NCBI RefSeq assembly: GCF_019355555.1 | Contig: NZ_CP072142.1 | Span: 1,178,001-1,242,000, forward strand | Origin: Rhizobium sp. L51/94 | GTDB lineage: Bacteria > Pseudomonadota > Alphaproteobacteria > Rhizobiales > Rhizobiaceae | Length of the DNA: 64,000 nucleotides | Direction of reading: 5' to 3' | Shown: positions 54,567-63,365 of the stretch, piece after piece | How positions within the stretch are numbered: the first letter of the stretch is position 1 | How the letters are laid out: each line of letters opens with the position of its first letter | Made by a program: the position numbers and the translations under genes | Notes under the pieces: generated by a model | What the model was told of the DNA's origin: nothing | The model's input: only the letters and a program-made list of their open reading frames with translations | Databases searched by the model: none

Positions 54567-55966
54567 ATGACGGAAGCGGAACGCGTCGATCAACTGTTCG
54601 AGGCTTGGAACACTAAAGATTCTCCCGGCTGCGCGGTTGCAGTCATGCGGGATGGCGAGGTTATCTATAAGCGCGGCTTTGGCATGGCCAATCTGGGCCA
54701 TGGTGTCGCGATCGGGCCGTCCACCGTCTTTCATTCAGCATCCGTCTCCAAGCAGTTCACGGCATTTGCCATACTGCTGCTGTCGGCCGAAGGAAAATTG
54801 TCACTTGATGATGTGGTGCATTTATACGTGCCCAGCCTGCCTGATTTTGGCGTGCCGATCACTCTGCGGCACCTCATGCAGCATACGAGCGGCCTGCGCG
54901 ATCACTGGGAATTGCTTAGCCTCGCCGGCCGGCGATACTCCAAGGATTTGATTACTGATGATGACATCCTTGCCGTCGTCTCCCGCCAGCAGGACCTGAA
55001 TTTCCAGCCGGGCGACGAATACCTCTATTGCAACACCGGATATGCCCTGGTGGCGCAGGTCTTGAAGAGGGTAAGTGGCCAGTCGCTGCGGGCCTTTACC
55101 TCGGCACGGATTTTCGAACCGCTCGGCATGAGCAACACGTTCTTCCGAGACAATTACGCCGAGGTCATCAGGAATGTCGCCGAGGGCTATGTGGATACGG
55201 AGCGGGGTGTGGAGATTTCCGACACCAATTTGGACACCGTGGGCGCGACCAGCCTTTTGACGACGGTCGAAGATCTCGCGCTCTGGGACGAAGATTTCTA
55301 CCATCACCGCGTCGGAGGGCCTGCCATCATTGCTCGAATGGTCGATCGTGGACGGCTGAACGACGGCAGTGACATCGACTATGCCTCGCGTCTCGGCCTC
55401 GGTACCTATCGCGGCCTGGCGATCGTCGAACAACCGGCGGCGACGCCGGCTTCCGCTCCGATATCATCCGCTTTCCCGAGCAGCATTTCTCGGTGGCGAT
55501 CCTTGCCAATCTCGGGTCGATCGTGCCGAGCAACCTCGCACAGGGGATCGCCGATATCTATCTGGCACATCTGTTGCAGCCGGTGCCAGAGCAAGTGCCG
55601 AACACGTTCCCGCAACCCGACGCCGATGCATTGGAACTGCTTACCGGCTATTACACCGAACCAGAACTGGCCGGCGGCGTTGCCCGCCTTGTGGCGCATA
55701 AGGGGAAGCTACTGATAGGCTATTACAGCCAGCATGGCACCTATCGTCCGGTCGAAAACGACATGCCCTACGGCGTGAAAGTTCAGGAGGCGGGGCTGGT
55801 ATTTAAATCCGTGAAATCCCGAGAAGTAGCACTGACAGCCGTCGCTCCGGGCCATTTTCTCGGTAACGGCGACCGGTTCACCTTCACCCGCGATGGAGAA
55901 GGCCGGGTCACCGGCATGCTGATGAACGGCGGCCGTATTCGCAATTTCCGCTTCGAGCGGCTTTGA
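54567..55966 (+). pseudogene. Class C beta-lactamase-like serine hydrolase with a frameshift
   Basis: From ATG at 54567 (GGGAG upstream) the frame encodes a beta-lactamase/DD-peptidase fold: SxxK motif in FHSASVSKQFTAF, YxN in YLYCNTGYALVAQVL and LMQHTSGLRDH. At about 55431-55436 the frame breaks. The plus-two frame then gives GDAGFRSDIIRFPEQHFSVA followed by ILANLG and a C-terminal domain to 55966. Adding one base in CAACC would restore a continuous 466-residue protein. Either a recent one-base deletion or an error in the read. Confidence 0.8.
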
Positions 55967-56071
55967 AGCGATCGCAGAGGCGAATTGGGGAAGACCGCTG
56001 TTGGCGCTATCCGGCGTGACAGCATTCCTCAGGGCATCATCTATATCGGAGTGGAGAGTCCAACTGACCGA

Positions 56072-56782
56072 TTAATTTTTGGCCAGTCCCTTTGGCCGCA
56101 ACAAATACAATGCATATAAAAAATTGGGTAGCAGGAAAAGCGGAGCTACAAAGGCGTATGCTGGCAGTGGCTGATTTGGGCTCCCGCCACCGGTATGGCA
56201 CGCAACCAGCAGCAGCAAACAATCCCACACGGCATGCAGAAGTATGACCGGATAAAGCGAACCAGTTCTCAAACGAAGCGCCATCAACATGAAGCCAGTC
56301 TGAAACGCCGCCACTGCCTGAAGGGTTGCGACTGTCCATTGCGCAGTCGCTAAAGCATTCAGGACGTGAACGAACCCGAAAAGTCCACAACACACCCAGA
56401 GGGATGGCCATAGCCTGAGCTTCGAACGCAGCCCGCTGAACAATATTCCCCGGAACATCACTTCCTCAGACATACCGACAAAAACCGTGTTGATGCCTAT
56501 GAAAATCGCGCTTCGCAGCGGCGGCAATCCGACTATTGCCATTAGGACCCCAAGTGCGGCCATGTAGACCATGGGCAGCCAACTCAGCTTGAGCGCCGTT
56601 CTCACCGAGAATGCAGAAAAACCCAGGTCCCACCACCGGAACGTGGAGATTACTATCGCCAGGAAAACCACCGCGAAGACCATTGGCCACGCGATGCCTT
56701 GGCCGACAAATTTGACCACCGAACGTTCGCTGCCCGCGCTTAAATGGCCAGCGACCCCCATTATCACGAGCCATCCCAGCAA
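56072..56782 (-). CDS. CPBP-family intramembrane metalloprotease
   Basis: About 236 aa with several hydrophobic helices and the CPBP (Abi) motifs EEVMFRGILFSGL, FGFVHVLNA and LHAVWDCLL, which supply the glutamates and histidines of the metalloprotease site. In bacteria, CPBP proteins process membrane-linked peptides or give bacteriocin immunity. TTG at 56782 is the assigned start, but the frame stays open about 90 bp further upstream, so the true N-terminus may be longer. Confidence 0.78.
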   Translation of the reverse strand: MLGWLVIMGVAGHLSAGSERSVVKFVGQGIAWPMVFAVVFLAIVISTFRWWDLGFSAFSVRTALKLSWLPMVYMAALGVLMAIVGLPPLRSAIFIGINTVFVGMSEEVMFRGILFSGLRSKLRLWPSLWVCCGLFGFVHVLNALATAQWTVATLQAVAAFQTGFMLMALRLRTGSLYPVILLHAVWDCLLLLVACHTGGGSPNQPLPAYAFVAPLFLLPNFLYALYLLRPKGLAKN

Positions 56783-57013
56783 TGTCGCCAGAGATAGCTG
56801 GAGCCGGTAGCGAACCCCGATACGCTTGAAATATTCGATCCTGAAAATGGGGTTTCCGTTCTTTTCCAGATGCTGAAAGTTTCACGTTCGATGATGAATC
56901 CGATTCGCGGAGAAGGAGCAAATGACGCACTATTGCGACTGCCGCTTTTTAAACATAAATCGGCCACCAGTGTACTGCAGACGCCATATCCAGTCTCCGC
57001 TGAGGAATACCCT

Positions 57014-57985
57014 TTGAAGTACAAACTGCCACTCGCCATTGCCGCGTCTGCCATCGTTTTTCTTGGCGTAGGTATCGGGTACATCTGGGATCGAAACGGA
57101 GCCTACGGGTTCAATACCATCCTGAGACGAGGCGGAACCTACTGGATCACCATCGAAAAAGACGATCCTCGGCTTTCTCCGTCGATGCGTTTGGCTCTTC
57201 AGGACAATCCCCCAATCGGTATCGCTGGCGCTTACGAGTGGCGGGAGGTAGAACCTGGGTACGAGGTCGCCGAGATGCCCGTGATTGCAGACGGGAAGGA
57301 AGCCGACCGCGTTCTTCTCAACCGGATCGATCCCACCCGGTTCAAGTTCATCGCCCGCAATGCTCCAGCTGGCGACAAGGGCATAGACGAATGGGAAAAG
57401 GCACTGCCGAATGCCGTGCTCATCGTCAACGGGAGCTACTTCGACCTCCACGCGCTTCCAGACACTCCGATCATCAGTGAAGGCGTCGCGATGGGGCCAA
57501 CGACATACGATGCCAAGGCCGGAGCATTCGTGGCGAGCGACGGCACGGCGGATATTAAGGAACTTGCCGACCAGCCTTGGCAGACCGCCATTTCCGGGTC
57601 GACCAACGCAATGGTCTCGTATCCCCTGTTGATTGGAACTGACGGGCAGACGCATGTACCGACAACAAGCAAATGGCTCGCGAACCGAACCTTCGTTGGG
57701 AAGGACGGCGCTGGCAGGATTATAGTCGGCACCACAAAGGAAGCCTTTTTCCCGCTCGCGACCCTTGCCCAATTCCTGAAGTCTTCGCAGCTCGACCTGA
57801 AGGTCGCGCTGAACTTCGACGGGGGGCCTATCGCCTGTCAGAGCGTTAGACTGAATGGCTTCGCGCGAAAGTTCTATGCAAAGTGGGAATCGCAGTGGCA
57901 TGAAGACAAAGTAACCCTGCTGCGCTGGCCATTTCCCGATGCCTCGTGGGCAATGCCAATGATCCTCGAAGTGGAAAGACGATAG
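57014..57985 (+). CDS. Phosphodiester glycosidase family protein (NAGPA-like)
   Basis: About 323 aa from TTG at 57014, with GAGGAA upstream. The N-terminal signal anchor KLPLAIAASAIVFLGVGIGY is followed by a NAGPA/DUF2233 domain: LIVNGSYFDLHALPDTP, TFVGKDGAGRIIVGTT and LNFDGGPIACQS, the family's end motif. Relatives hydrolyse alpha-N-acetylglucosamine-1-phosphodiesters or cap cell-surface polymers, outside the cytoplasmic membrane. The frame extends upstream to 56870 without support. Divergent from the CPBP gene. Confidence 0.8.
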   Translation: MKYKLPLAIAASAIVFLGVGIGYIWDRNGAYGFNTILRRGGTYWITIEKDDPRLSPSMRLALQDNPPIGIAGAYEWREVEPGYEVAEMPVIADGKEADRVLLNRIDPTRFKFIARNAPAGDKGIDEWEKALPNAVLIVNGSYFDLHALPDTPIISEGVAMGPTTYDAKAGAFVASDGTADIKELADQPWQTAISGSTNAMVSYPLLIGTDGQTHVPTTSKWLANRTFVGKDGAGRIIVGTTKEAFFPLATLAQFLKSSQLDLKVALNFDGGPIACQSVRLNGFARKFYAKWESQWHEDKVTLLRWPFPDASWAMPMILEVERR

Positions 57986-58221
57986 GCAAGTCTCGGAGAC
58001 TTCCACATTGTCGGCGGACGGACCATTAAAGCTTATGCACCGCAATACAGATCAGATGCACGATACCGACGGAGCGATATAGTGATCTGCGCAGCGATGA
58101 GGAGCAAAACGACTACTGTCGGCCCGAAGCGGCCACTCGACCCAGGGCATCCGTTTGCTATACGGTCGGACAACAACCCACACCGGACGCAACGAATGCC
58201 CTATGGGATCAGTGTGAAATG
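57986..58221. other. Intergenic with palindrome copy D
   Basis: Apart from the palindrome at 58113-58132, no gene or structural element seen. Confidence 0.4.
58113..58132. repeat. GGCCC-centred palindrome, copy D
   Basis: Same TCGGCCCGAAGCGG right half as the other copies, but the left arm is degraded (CTACT in place of CCGCT). Located after the phosphodiester glycosidase gene. Confidence 0.55.
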
Positions 58222-58497
58222 CTGCAACGCTACAGCGGTTGAATCAGGAACCTATGGGAGGAAGCGAGCATCTTCGAGCCTTCCGCCTCCATGCAGGAAT
58301 TAGGGTATCCGCCCCATCTGACGCTTGCAGTTCTAACTGAACGGCCAGTCGACATCAGCATGATCATGATCATGACGGCGGTGTTTTCAACGCAAGAGAA
58401 GCTGTCAATTACTTTTGACGCTGTGAATTATTTCGATAATGACCTTATGGTTCTATGGGCAAAACCCGTTCGTGGAAGAGTGATCTTCCTGATCTAA
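58222..58497 (+). pseudogene. 2'-5' RNA ligase-like remnant
   Basis: Forward frame reads LWEEASIFEPSASMQELGYP, PHLTLAVLTERPVD and later FDNDLMVLWAKPV. This matches the N-terminal half of the 2'-5' RNA ligase/LigT family, with the first HxT motif as HLT. An in-frame TGA near 58246 interrupts the start, and the C-terminal half with the second HxT is missing. The 3' end runs into the convergent GNAT gene. Confidence 0.55.
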
Positions 58498-58992
58498 CCG
58501 CATCAGGACCTCACCGGCAGAGATGTCGCCGCCTGCCTCTGGAGGACCCGCTTTCCATTCGCGAAACCCTGCGGCTAAGTAGAGCAGCCTAGCTCGCCGG
58601 TTCGAGAACGTGACCGCCAGCACGATGGTTGGAGATCGCTCAAATGCATGAAAGATCGCAGCCTGAAGAAGCTGTCTGGATCGTCCAGATCGGCGAGCGT
58701 GAGTCCTCAGGTACATGCCCGAGAGGACGGCGACTTCGTTGCCGGCTGTGGTCTGGCGCAAATCTAATGCCACCGTTCCCGAGAGCCAGCCGCCGTGATC
58801 GAAACCTCCGAGAACCAAGCTGGTAGACAGACGATTGAGATACCATTGGTCGGTTCGAGCGAATTCTTGTTCCGCGGCGATCCCGAACTCCTCCGGACAT
58901 TCCATAACAGCTTCCTGTCGGATGTCTCGATAGGAAGGCAAGTGGCGGTAGCCCAGCCGGCGGATTTCGAACAGAGTTTCCGTCGCTTGCAT
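58453..58992 (-). CDS. GNAT-family N-acetyltransferase
   Basis: A 179-aa acetyltransferase. The central AVLSGMYLRTHARRSGRSRQ is the acetyl-CoA-binding motif A region, and VLAVTFSNRRARLLYLAAGF is the motif B region. ATG at 58992 is preceded by GGGAGGGCGTCGA, and the frame open to 59106 is not needed. Acceptor substrate unknown. Its 3' end overlaps the truncated 2'-5' ligase remnant on the other strand. Confidence 0.8.
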   Translation of the reverse strand: MQATETLFEIRRLGYRHLPSYRDIRQEAVMECPEEFGIAAEQEFARTDQWYLNRLSTSLVLGGFDHGGWLSGTVALDLRQTTAGNEVAVLSGMYLRTHARRSGRSRQLLQAAIFHAFERSPTIVLAVTFSNRRARLLYLAAGFREWKAGPPEAGGDISAGEVLMRLDQEDHSSTNGFCP

Positions 58993-59352
58993 TCGACGCC
59001 CTCCCATTGGCGTTAACGAGCAGCGTACCACAGATATTCGTGCGGATCGGAAGAACGCAATACGTTCCGGTCGCGCCATCGTGACCAATGCGATCTGGTG
59101 GAACACTTAGAATGGTGGTTGGTTGCCCGCACGACCCTCAAGCGAACAGGACCAAGCCGTGCCTTAAGCGCCATTACGTTTGCCAACTTGCGACCGAACG
59201 TAAGTCGTTTGGATGGCGAACGTCCGGAACAGCCAATCTCGATCCTAAGGCTGGCATAATATTCTACATGCTTAGCATTTAATGGCATGGGCTTCCTCGT
59301 ACTCCCGCGACTTGCGGCTATCGTTTGAACCGACGATCGGTAGGAGACGACC
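58993..59352. other. Intergenic between divergent GNAT and transporter genes
   Basis: No coding support. It carries the upstream regions of both genes; the GGAG ribosome-binding site of the importer lies at the right end. Confidence 0.4.
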
Positions 59353-60368
59353 ATGGCACCAACTTTTCAGGAACTGAACCTCACCGTGGCTGCCTCCTCG
59401 CTTGCTTTGATCGCCGCCGGACAGGTCTTTGCAGATGCGCTACCTACCGAAGTGCCCAATGGAACCGCCATTGTGATCGGCGACCAGAACGAGCAGCTCC
59501 AGACGCTGATGACGGCTTCCGGTGAACAGGACAGGCTCTCCTCAAAGGCCACATACGCGAACTTCCTCGGCGGCCCGGCTATTCTTGAAGCTTTCCGGGC
59601 GGATGCGCTCGACGTTGCGACGGTCGGCAACGTGCCGCCGATCCAGGCGCAGGCCGCGGGTCAGGAAGTCCCCATCGTCGCAGCCGTCAAGATCGCCGAG
59701 ACTGACTACGAGTTGCGGTGCGGCCCGGTCTGAAGATCGACACCCTCGAGCAGCTCAAGGGCAAGAAGATTGCCTATGCCGAAGGGAGCGGTCGTCAGGC
59801 ATTCGTCCTTAACGCACTCAAGGCCGCTGGACTGACCCGCGACGACGTCGAGCTTATCCCGCTCCGTGTGGCCGACTTCCCTGATGCGATCCGGACGGGA
59901 CAGGTGGATGTGGCTTCGCTCAACGAACCGCATTATTCCCGCTACCTCTCAGATTACAAAGACCAGCAGGCCAGCGCCATTCCCCACTCCCAGCACGACC
60001 GCTTGCCCCGTGGCGTCTCATATCTCTACGCGGGCGGCGACTCCTTGAAGAATCCGGCCAAGGCGGCCGCGATCCGCGATTTCGTGGCGCATTTCGTCCT
60101 CGCCACTCAATGGCAGAACACCCATCCGGCCGAGTGGGTCGATGCCTACTACGTCAAGGGCCAGCACCTGACGAAGACGCAGGGCGACGCCATCGTCGCC
60201 AGCCAGGGCAAGGCCACCCTTCCCTCGCTGACAAGCCTCATTCCTTATCAGCAGAGCCTGATCGACGTCATCTATGATGCAGGCGACCTGCCAAAAAGGC
60301 TCGACGCCAAGGCGGAGTTCGACATTCGTTTCGACGAGGTCATCGCTCAGGGCGAGAAGTCCAACTAG
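59353..60368 (+). pseudogene. SsuA-like sulfonate-binding protein with a frameshift
   Basis: An ABC importer binding protein of the NitT/TauT/SsuA family, with a signal-like N-terminus (SSLALIAAGQVFADALP), FLGGPAILEAFRADALDVAT and, after the break, KIDTLEQLKGKKIAYAEGSG. The first frame ends at 59733 and the second is open from before 59718. Adding one base in TTGCGG near 59714 gives a continuous YELAVRPGLK and a 338-residue protein. So either the gene lost one base recently or the base is a read error. The permease, ATPase and monooxygenase downstream are intact. Confidence 0.8.
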
Positions 60369-60378
60369 GAGATCTGGA

Positions 60379-61224
60379 ATGGGTTCAGTACCGGCAATAG
60401 GTCCACTTCGCATCCAGCGCGGGTCGCCGTCGAAGAACGCCGCCAAGCGATCGGCGCTGACGCCACGTGTCCTTGGACCGGGCGGTCTTCTGGTCGCGCC
60501 ACTGGTCCTGTTGCTGGTATGGGAGCTCGCCTCACGGACGGGAATCCTTCCTCAGCGCCTCCTCGCAGCTCCCTCGACCGCATTGGCGTCTGGCTGGGAC
60601 CTTGCTCTCAACGGCACTCTCTGGAAAGCATTCTATGCATCGGCATTACGGGCATATTCCGGCCTTGCCATTGGTGTCGCCGCTGGCGTCGTTCTCGCTC
60701 TTCTTTCCGGACTGACCCGCGCCGGAGAGGCGTCTATCGACGGCATTGTGCAGATCAAGCGCGCCATCCCCACGCTTGCACTCATTCCCTTGGCAATTCT
60801 TTGGCTCGGTATCGGCGAAACGATGAAGATTGCCATCATCAGCCTCAGCGTCATGATACCGGTCTATCTCAACACGCATGCGGGGCTGCGCGGGATCGAT
60901 CTCCGCTTCGTCGAGCTGGCGCGCACGGTACGGCTCGACCGAAAGACTTTCGTTCGCAGGGTCGCCCTGCCAGGCGCGTTGCCGAGCTTCTTCACCGGGC
61001 TTCGTCTTGCCGTGACTACATGCTGGACGACTCTGATCGTCCTCGAGCAGATCAATACCACGAACGGCATCGGCTACATGATGAGCCGGGCACGCGACTA
61101 CGGGCAGACCGACATCATCGTGCTCGGCCTCGTCATCTATGCCGTGCTGGGCCTCGCATCGGATGCGGTCGTCCGCGCAATCGAGCGCCGCGCTCTCAGA
61201 TACAGGAAAGTCATCGGATCATGA
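60379..61224 (+). CDS. SsuC-like ABC importer permease
   Basis: A 281-aa permease with about six hydrophobic helices and the conserved cytoplasmic loop ELARTVRLDRKTFVRRVALP of the SsuC/TauC/NrtB group. ATG at 60379 follows TAGGAGATCTGGA, which overlaps the end of the binding-protein gene. Its stop overlaps the ATPase start as ATGA. Likely imports a sulfonate or related organosulfur compound. Confidence 0.85.
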   Translation: MGSVPAIGPLRIQRGSPSKNAAKRSALTPRVLGPGGLLVAPLVLLLVWELASRTGILPQRLLAAPSTALASGWDLALNGTLWKAFYASALRAYSGLAIGVAAGVVLALLSGLTRAGEASIDGIVQIKRAIPTLALIPLAILWLGIGETMKIAIISLSVMIPVYLNTHAGLRGIDLRFVELARTVRLDRKTFVRRVALPGALPSFFTGLRLAVTTCWTTLIVLEQINTTNGIGYMMSRARDYGQTDIIVLGLVIYAVLGLASDAVVRAIERRALRYRKVIGS

Positions 61225-61997
61225 GTGTCGTATCGATTTCTCATCCTGTCACCAGACGTTCCCCCGTCGAGCGGCCTACCTTTCCAGTCGCCGTCAGGAC
61301 AGACCGGCTTAGCAGGAGCTTTGCCGGTCGGACCGTCCTCAACGACGTCTCCCTCGAGGTCACAGCAGGCGAATTCGTCGCACTCATCGGTAGGAGCGGC
61401 TGCGGAAAGAGCACTCTGCTGAGGGCGCTTGCGAGCCTCGATGACGATGCCGACGGCGACGGCGAGCTAGCCGTCTCGGAAAACGTCTCGGTGCTCTTCC
61501 AGGATGCGCGTCTTCTTCCTTGGGAGTCTGTCGTGACAAACGTCGGCCTTGGGCTGGACGTCGTCCCCCGCAAAGAACTCGCCGAGCGCAGCCTCAAGGC
61601 ACTTTCCGACGTCGGCCTGTCCGCCCGCGCCGATGCCTGGCCCGGAACGCTTTCGGGCGGCGAGGCGCAGCGTGTGGCTCTGGCGCGATCTCTGGCACGG
61701 CAGCCCGCTCTTCTGCTGGCCGACGAGCCGTTTGGAGCGCTCGACGCACTCACTCGTCTTCGAATGCAGGACCTCCTCCTCAAGCTGGTATCCGAACAGC
61801 GGCCAACCGTGCTGCTGGTCACCCATGACGTTGAGGAGGCACTCGTGCTGGCCGACCGGGTGCTCGTGATGGACAGCGGGCAGATCATCAACGAGGTCAG
61901 GGTCTCGCTGCCGCGTCCGCGCCGGAGATCCGAAAAGGCTTTCGAAGAGATGCGCGAGCGGCTTCTGTCCGCTCTCGGCGTCGACCAGTTCCACTGA
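61221..61997 (+). CDS. SsuB-like ABC importer ATPase
   Basis: A 258-aa nucleotide-binding subunit with Walker A GRSGCGKST, Q-loop VLFQDARLLPW, signature LSGGEAQR, Walker B LLLADEPFGALD and H-loop VTHDVEEA. Q-loop and D-loop details match the SsuB/TauB group. ATG at 61221 overlaps the permease stop. Confidence 0.87.
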   Translation: MSVVSISHPVTRRSPVERPTFPVAVRTDRLSRSFAGRTVLNDVSLEVTAGEFVALIGRSGCGKSTLLRALASLDDDADGDGELAVSENVSVLFQDARLLPWESVVTNVGLGLDVVPRKELAERSLKALSDVGLSARADAWPGTLSGGEAQRVALARSLARQPALLLADEPFGALDALTRLRMQDLLLKLVSEQRPTVLLVTHDVEEALVLADRVLVMDSGQIINEVRVSLPRPRRRSEKAFEEMRERLLSALGVDQFH

Positions 61998-62012
61998 GCG
62001 GAGGAGACCTCC

Positions 62013-63365
62013 ATGCCACGTCAACTGCATCTCAACCTATTCGTCCATGGCCGCGGTCATCATGAGACCGCATGGCGTCATCCGAAATCCTCGCCGCTGG
62101 CGCTGACCGACGTCGACTATTATGACGAACTTGCCCGCAAGGCTGAAGCAGCCGCCTTCGATGCTATCTTCTTTGCCGACGCGCTGGCCGCAGGCGACGG
62201 GCTCTCGCATGCGGCAGGCGGCGGCCTGGAGCCAATTACGCTGCTGGCTGCCCTCGCCCGTTCCACAAGCAGGATCGGGCTGATTGCGACGGCTTCCACC
62301 ACCTACACGGAGCCCTTCAATCTGGCCCGGCAGTTCGCGTCTCTGGATCATATCAGTCATGGCCGGGTGGGCTGGAACATCGTAACAAGCTGGGTCAACG
62401 GGGCCGGCCCCAACTTCGGATACGACCAGCAGATTGAGCATGCCGATCGGTACGAGCGCGCCTTCGAGTTTGTAGATGTCGTATCGAAGCTCTGGGATAG
62501 CTGGGCTGACGATGCGGTTCTTGACGACCGCGACAGCGGCGTGTTTGCCGACGCGTCAAAGCTGAAGCGTATCGACCATAAGGGCAAGCATCACTCCGTC
62601 CGCGGCCCGCTTAACATCGCCCGCCCGCCCCAAGGCCGCCCAGTCTTCATCCAGGCCGGTTCTTCCGACACAGGACGACGCTTTGCCGCCGAGCATGCGG
62701 AAGCCGTGTTCACCGCGCACCTCCACAAGATGTCCGCCAGCGCTTTCTACAAGGATCTAAAGACCCGCGCCCTTGCCGTCGGACGATCGTCCGACCAGAT
62801 CGTCATCCTTCCAGGGATCAGCGCCACGATCGGCTCGACCGAGACGGAAGCCTTACGGATCGCTCAGGATCTGAACGAGTTGTCAGAACCGTCGGTCGGA
62901 CTGGCGAGGCTCTCCAACCGCTTTGGCGGCTTGGACTTGTCGCACCTGCCACTGGATGGTGTCCTGTCGCCAGATGACTTTCCCGATCCGAAGACCGTCC
63001 AAGCTGCCCAAAGCCGGGCCGTCTCGATCGTAGACATCGTGCGACGAGAGCGTCCGACGCTTCGAGCCCTGCTTCATGGGCTTGCAGGAGCACGCGGGCA
63101 TTTCGCGACCTCGGGGACGCCCGAGCAGATCGCCGACATCATCCAGGACTGGTTCACGACAGGTGCAGCCGACGGCTTCAACGTCATGCCGCCGATCCTG
63201 CCTGACCAATTCGACGTGTTTGTCGCCGAGGTTCTCCCGATCCTTCGCGCTCGCGGGCTGTTCCGCACGAAGTATGAGGGATCCACGCTACGCGAGCACC
63301 TCGGTCTCACGCGTCCCGAAAGTCAATACTTCGGTAAAGCGGAGCTGCGGGCGAAGGTGTCCTAG
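62013..63365 (+). CDS. NtaA/SnaA/DszA(SoxA)-type FMN-dependent monooxygenase
   Basis: A 450-aa flavin-dependent, bacterial-luciferase-like monooxygenase of the nitrilotriacetate/dibenzothiophene-sulfone group. Typical segments are LNLFVHGRGHHETAWRHP, FDAIFFADALA, FASLDHISHGRVGWNIVTSW and the long C-terminal barrel part with FVAEVLPILRARG. It needs reduced FMN from a separate reductase, which is not in the window. Located 15 bp after the SsuB-like gene, so it probably oxidises the imported compound, for example an organosulfur or amine compound. Confidence 0.85.
   Translation: MPRQLHLNLFVHGRGHHETAWRHPKSSPLALTDVDYYDELARKAEAAAFDAIFFADALAAGDGLSHAAGGGLEPITLLAALARSTSRIGLIATASTTYTEPFNLARQFASLDHISHGRVGWNIVTSWVNGAGPNFGYDQQIEHADRYERAFEFVDVVSKLWDSWADDAVLDDRDSGVFADASKLKRIDHKGKHHSVRGPLNIARPPQGRPVFIQAGSSDTGRRFAAEHAEAVFTAHLHKMSASAFYKDLKTRALAVGRSSDQIVILPGISATIGSTETEALRIAQDLNELSEPSVGLARLSNRFGGLDLSHLPLDGVLSPDDFPDPKTVQAAQSRAVSIVDIVRRERPTLRALLHGLAGARGHFATSGTPEQIADIIQDWFTTGAADGFNVMPPILPDQFDVFVAEVLPILRARGLFRTKYEGSTLREHLGLTRPESQYFGKAELRAKVS

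Noticed and set aside
56930..58045. 371-codon reverse ORF
   Set aside because: Antisense to the phosphodiester glycosidase, whose forward product has a signal anchor and family motifs.
60519..61219. Upstream extension of the SsuB-like frame
   Set aside because: The frame is open but overlaps the permease gene out of frame and reads as Arg/His-rich nonsense. ATG at 61221 is the real start.
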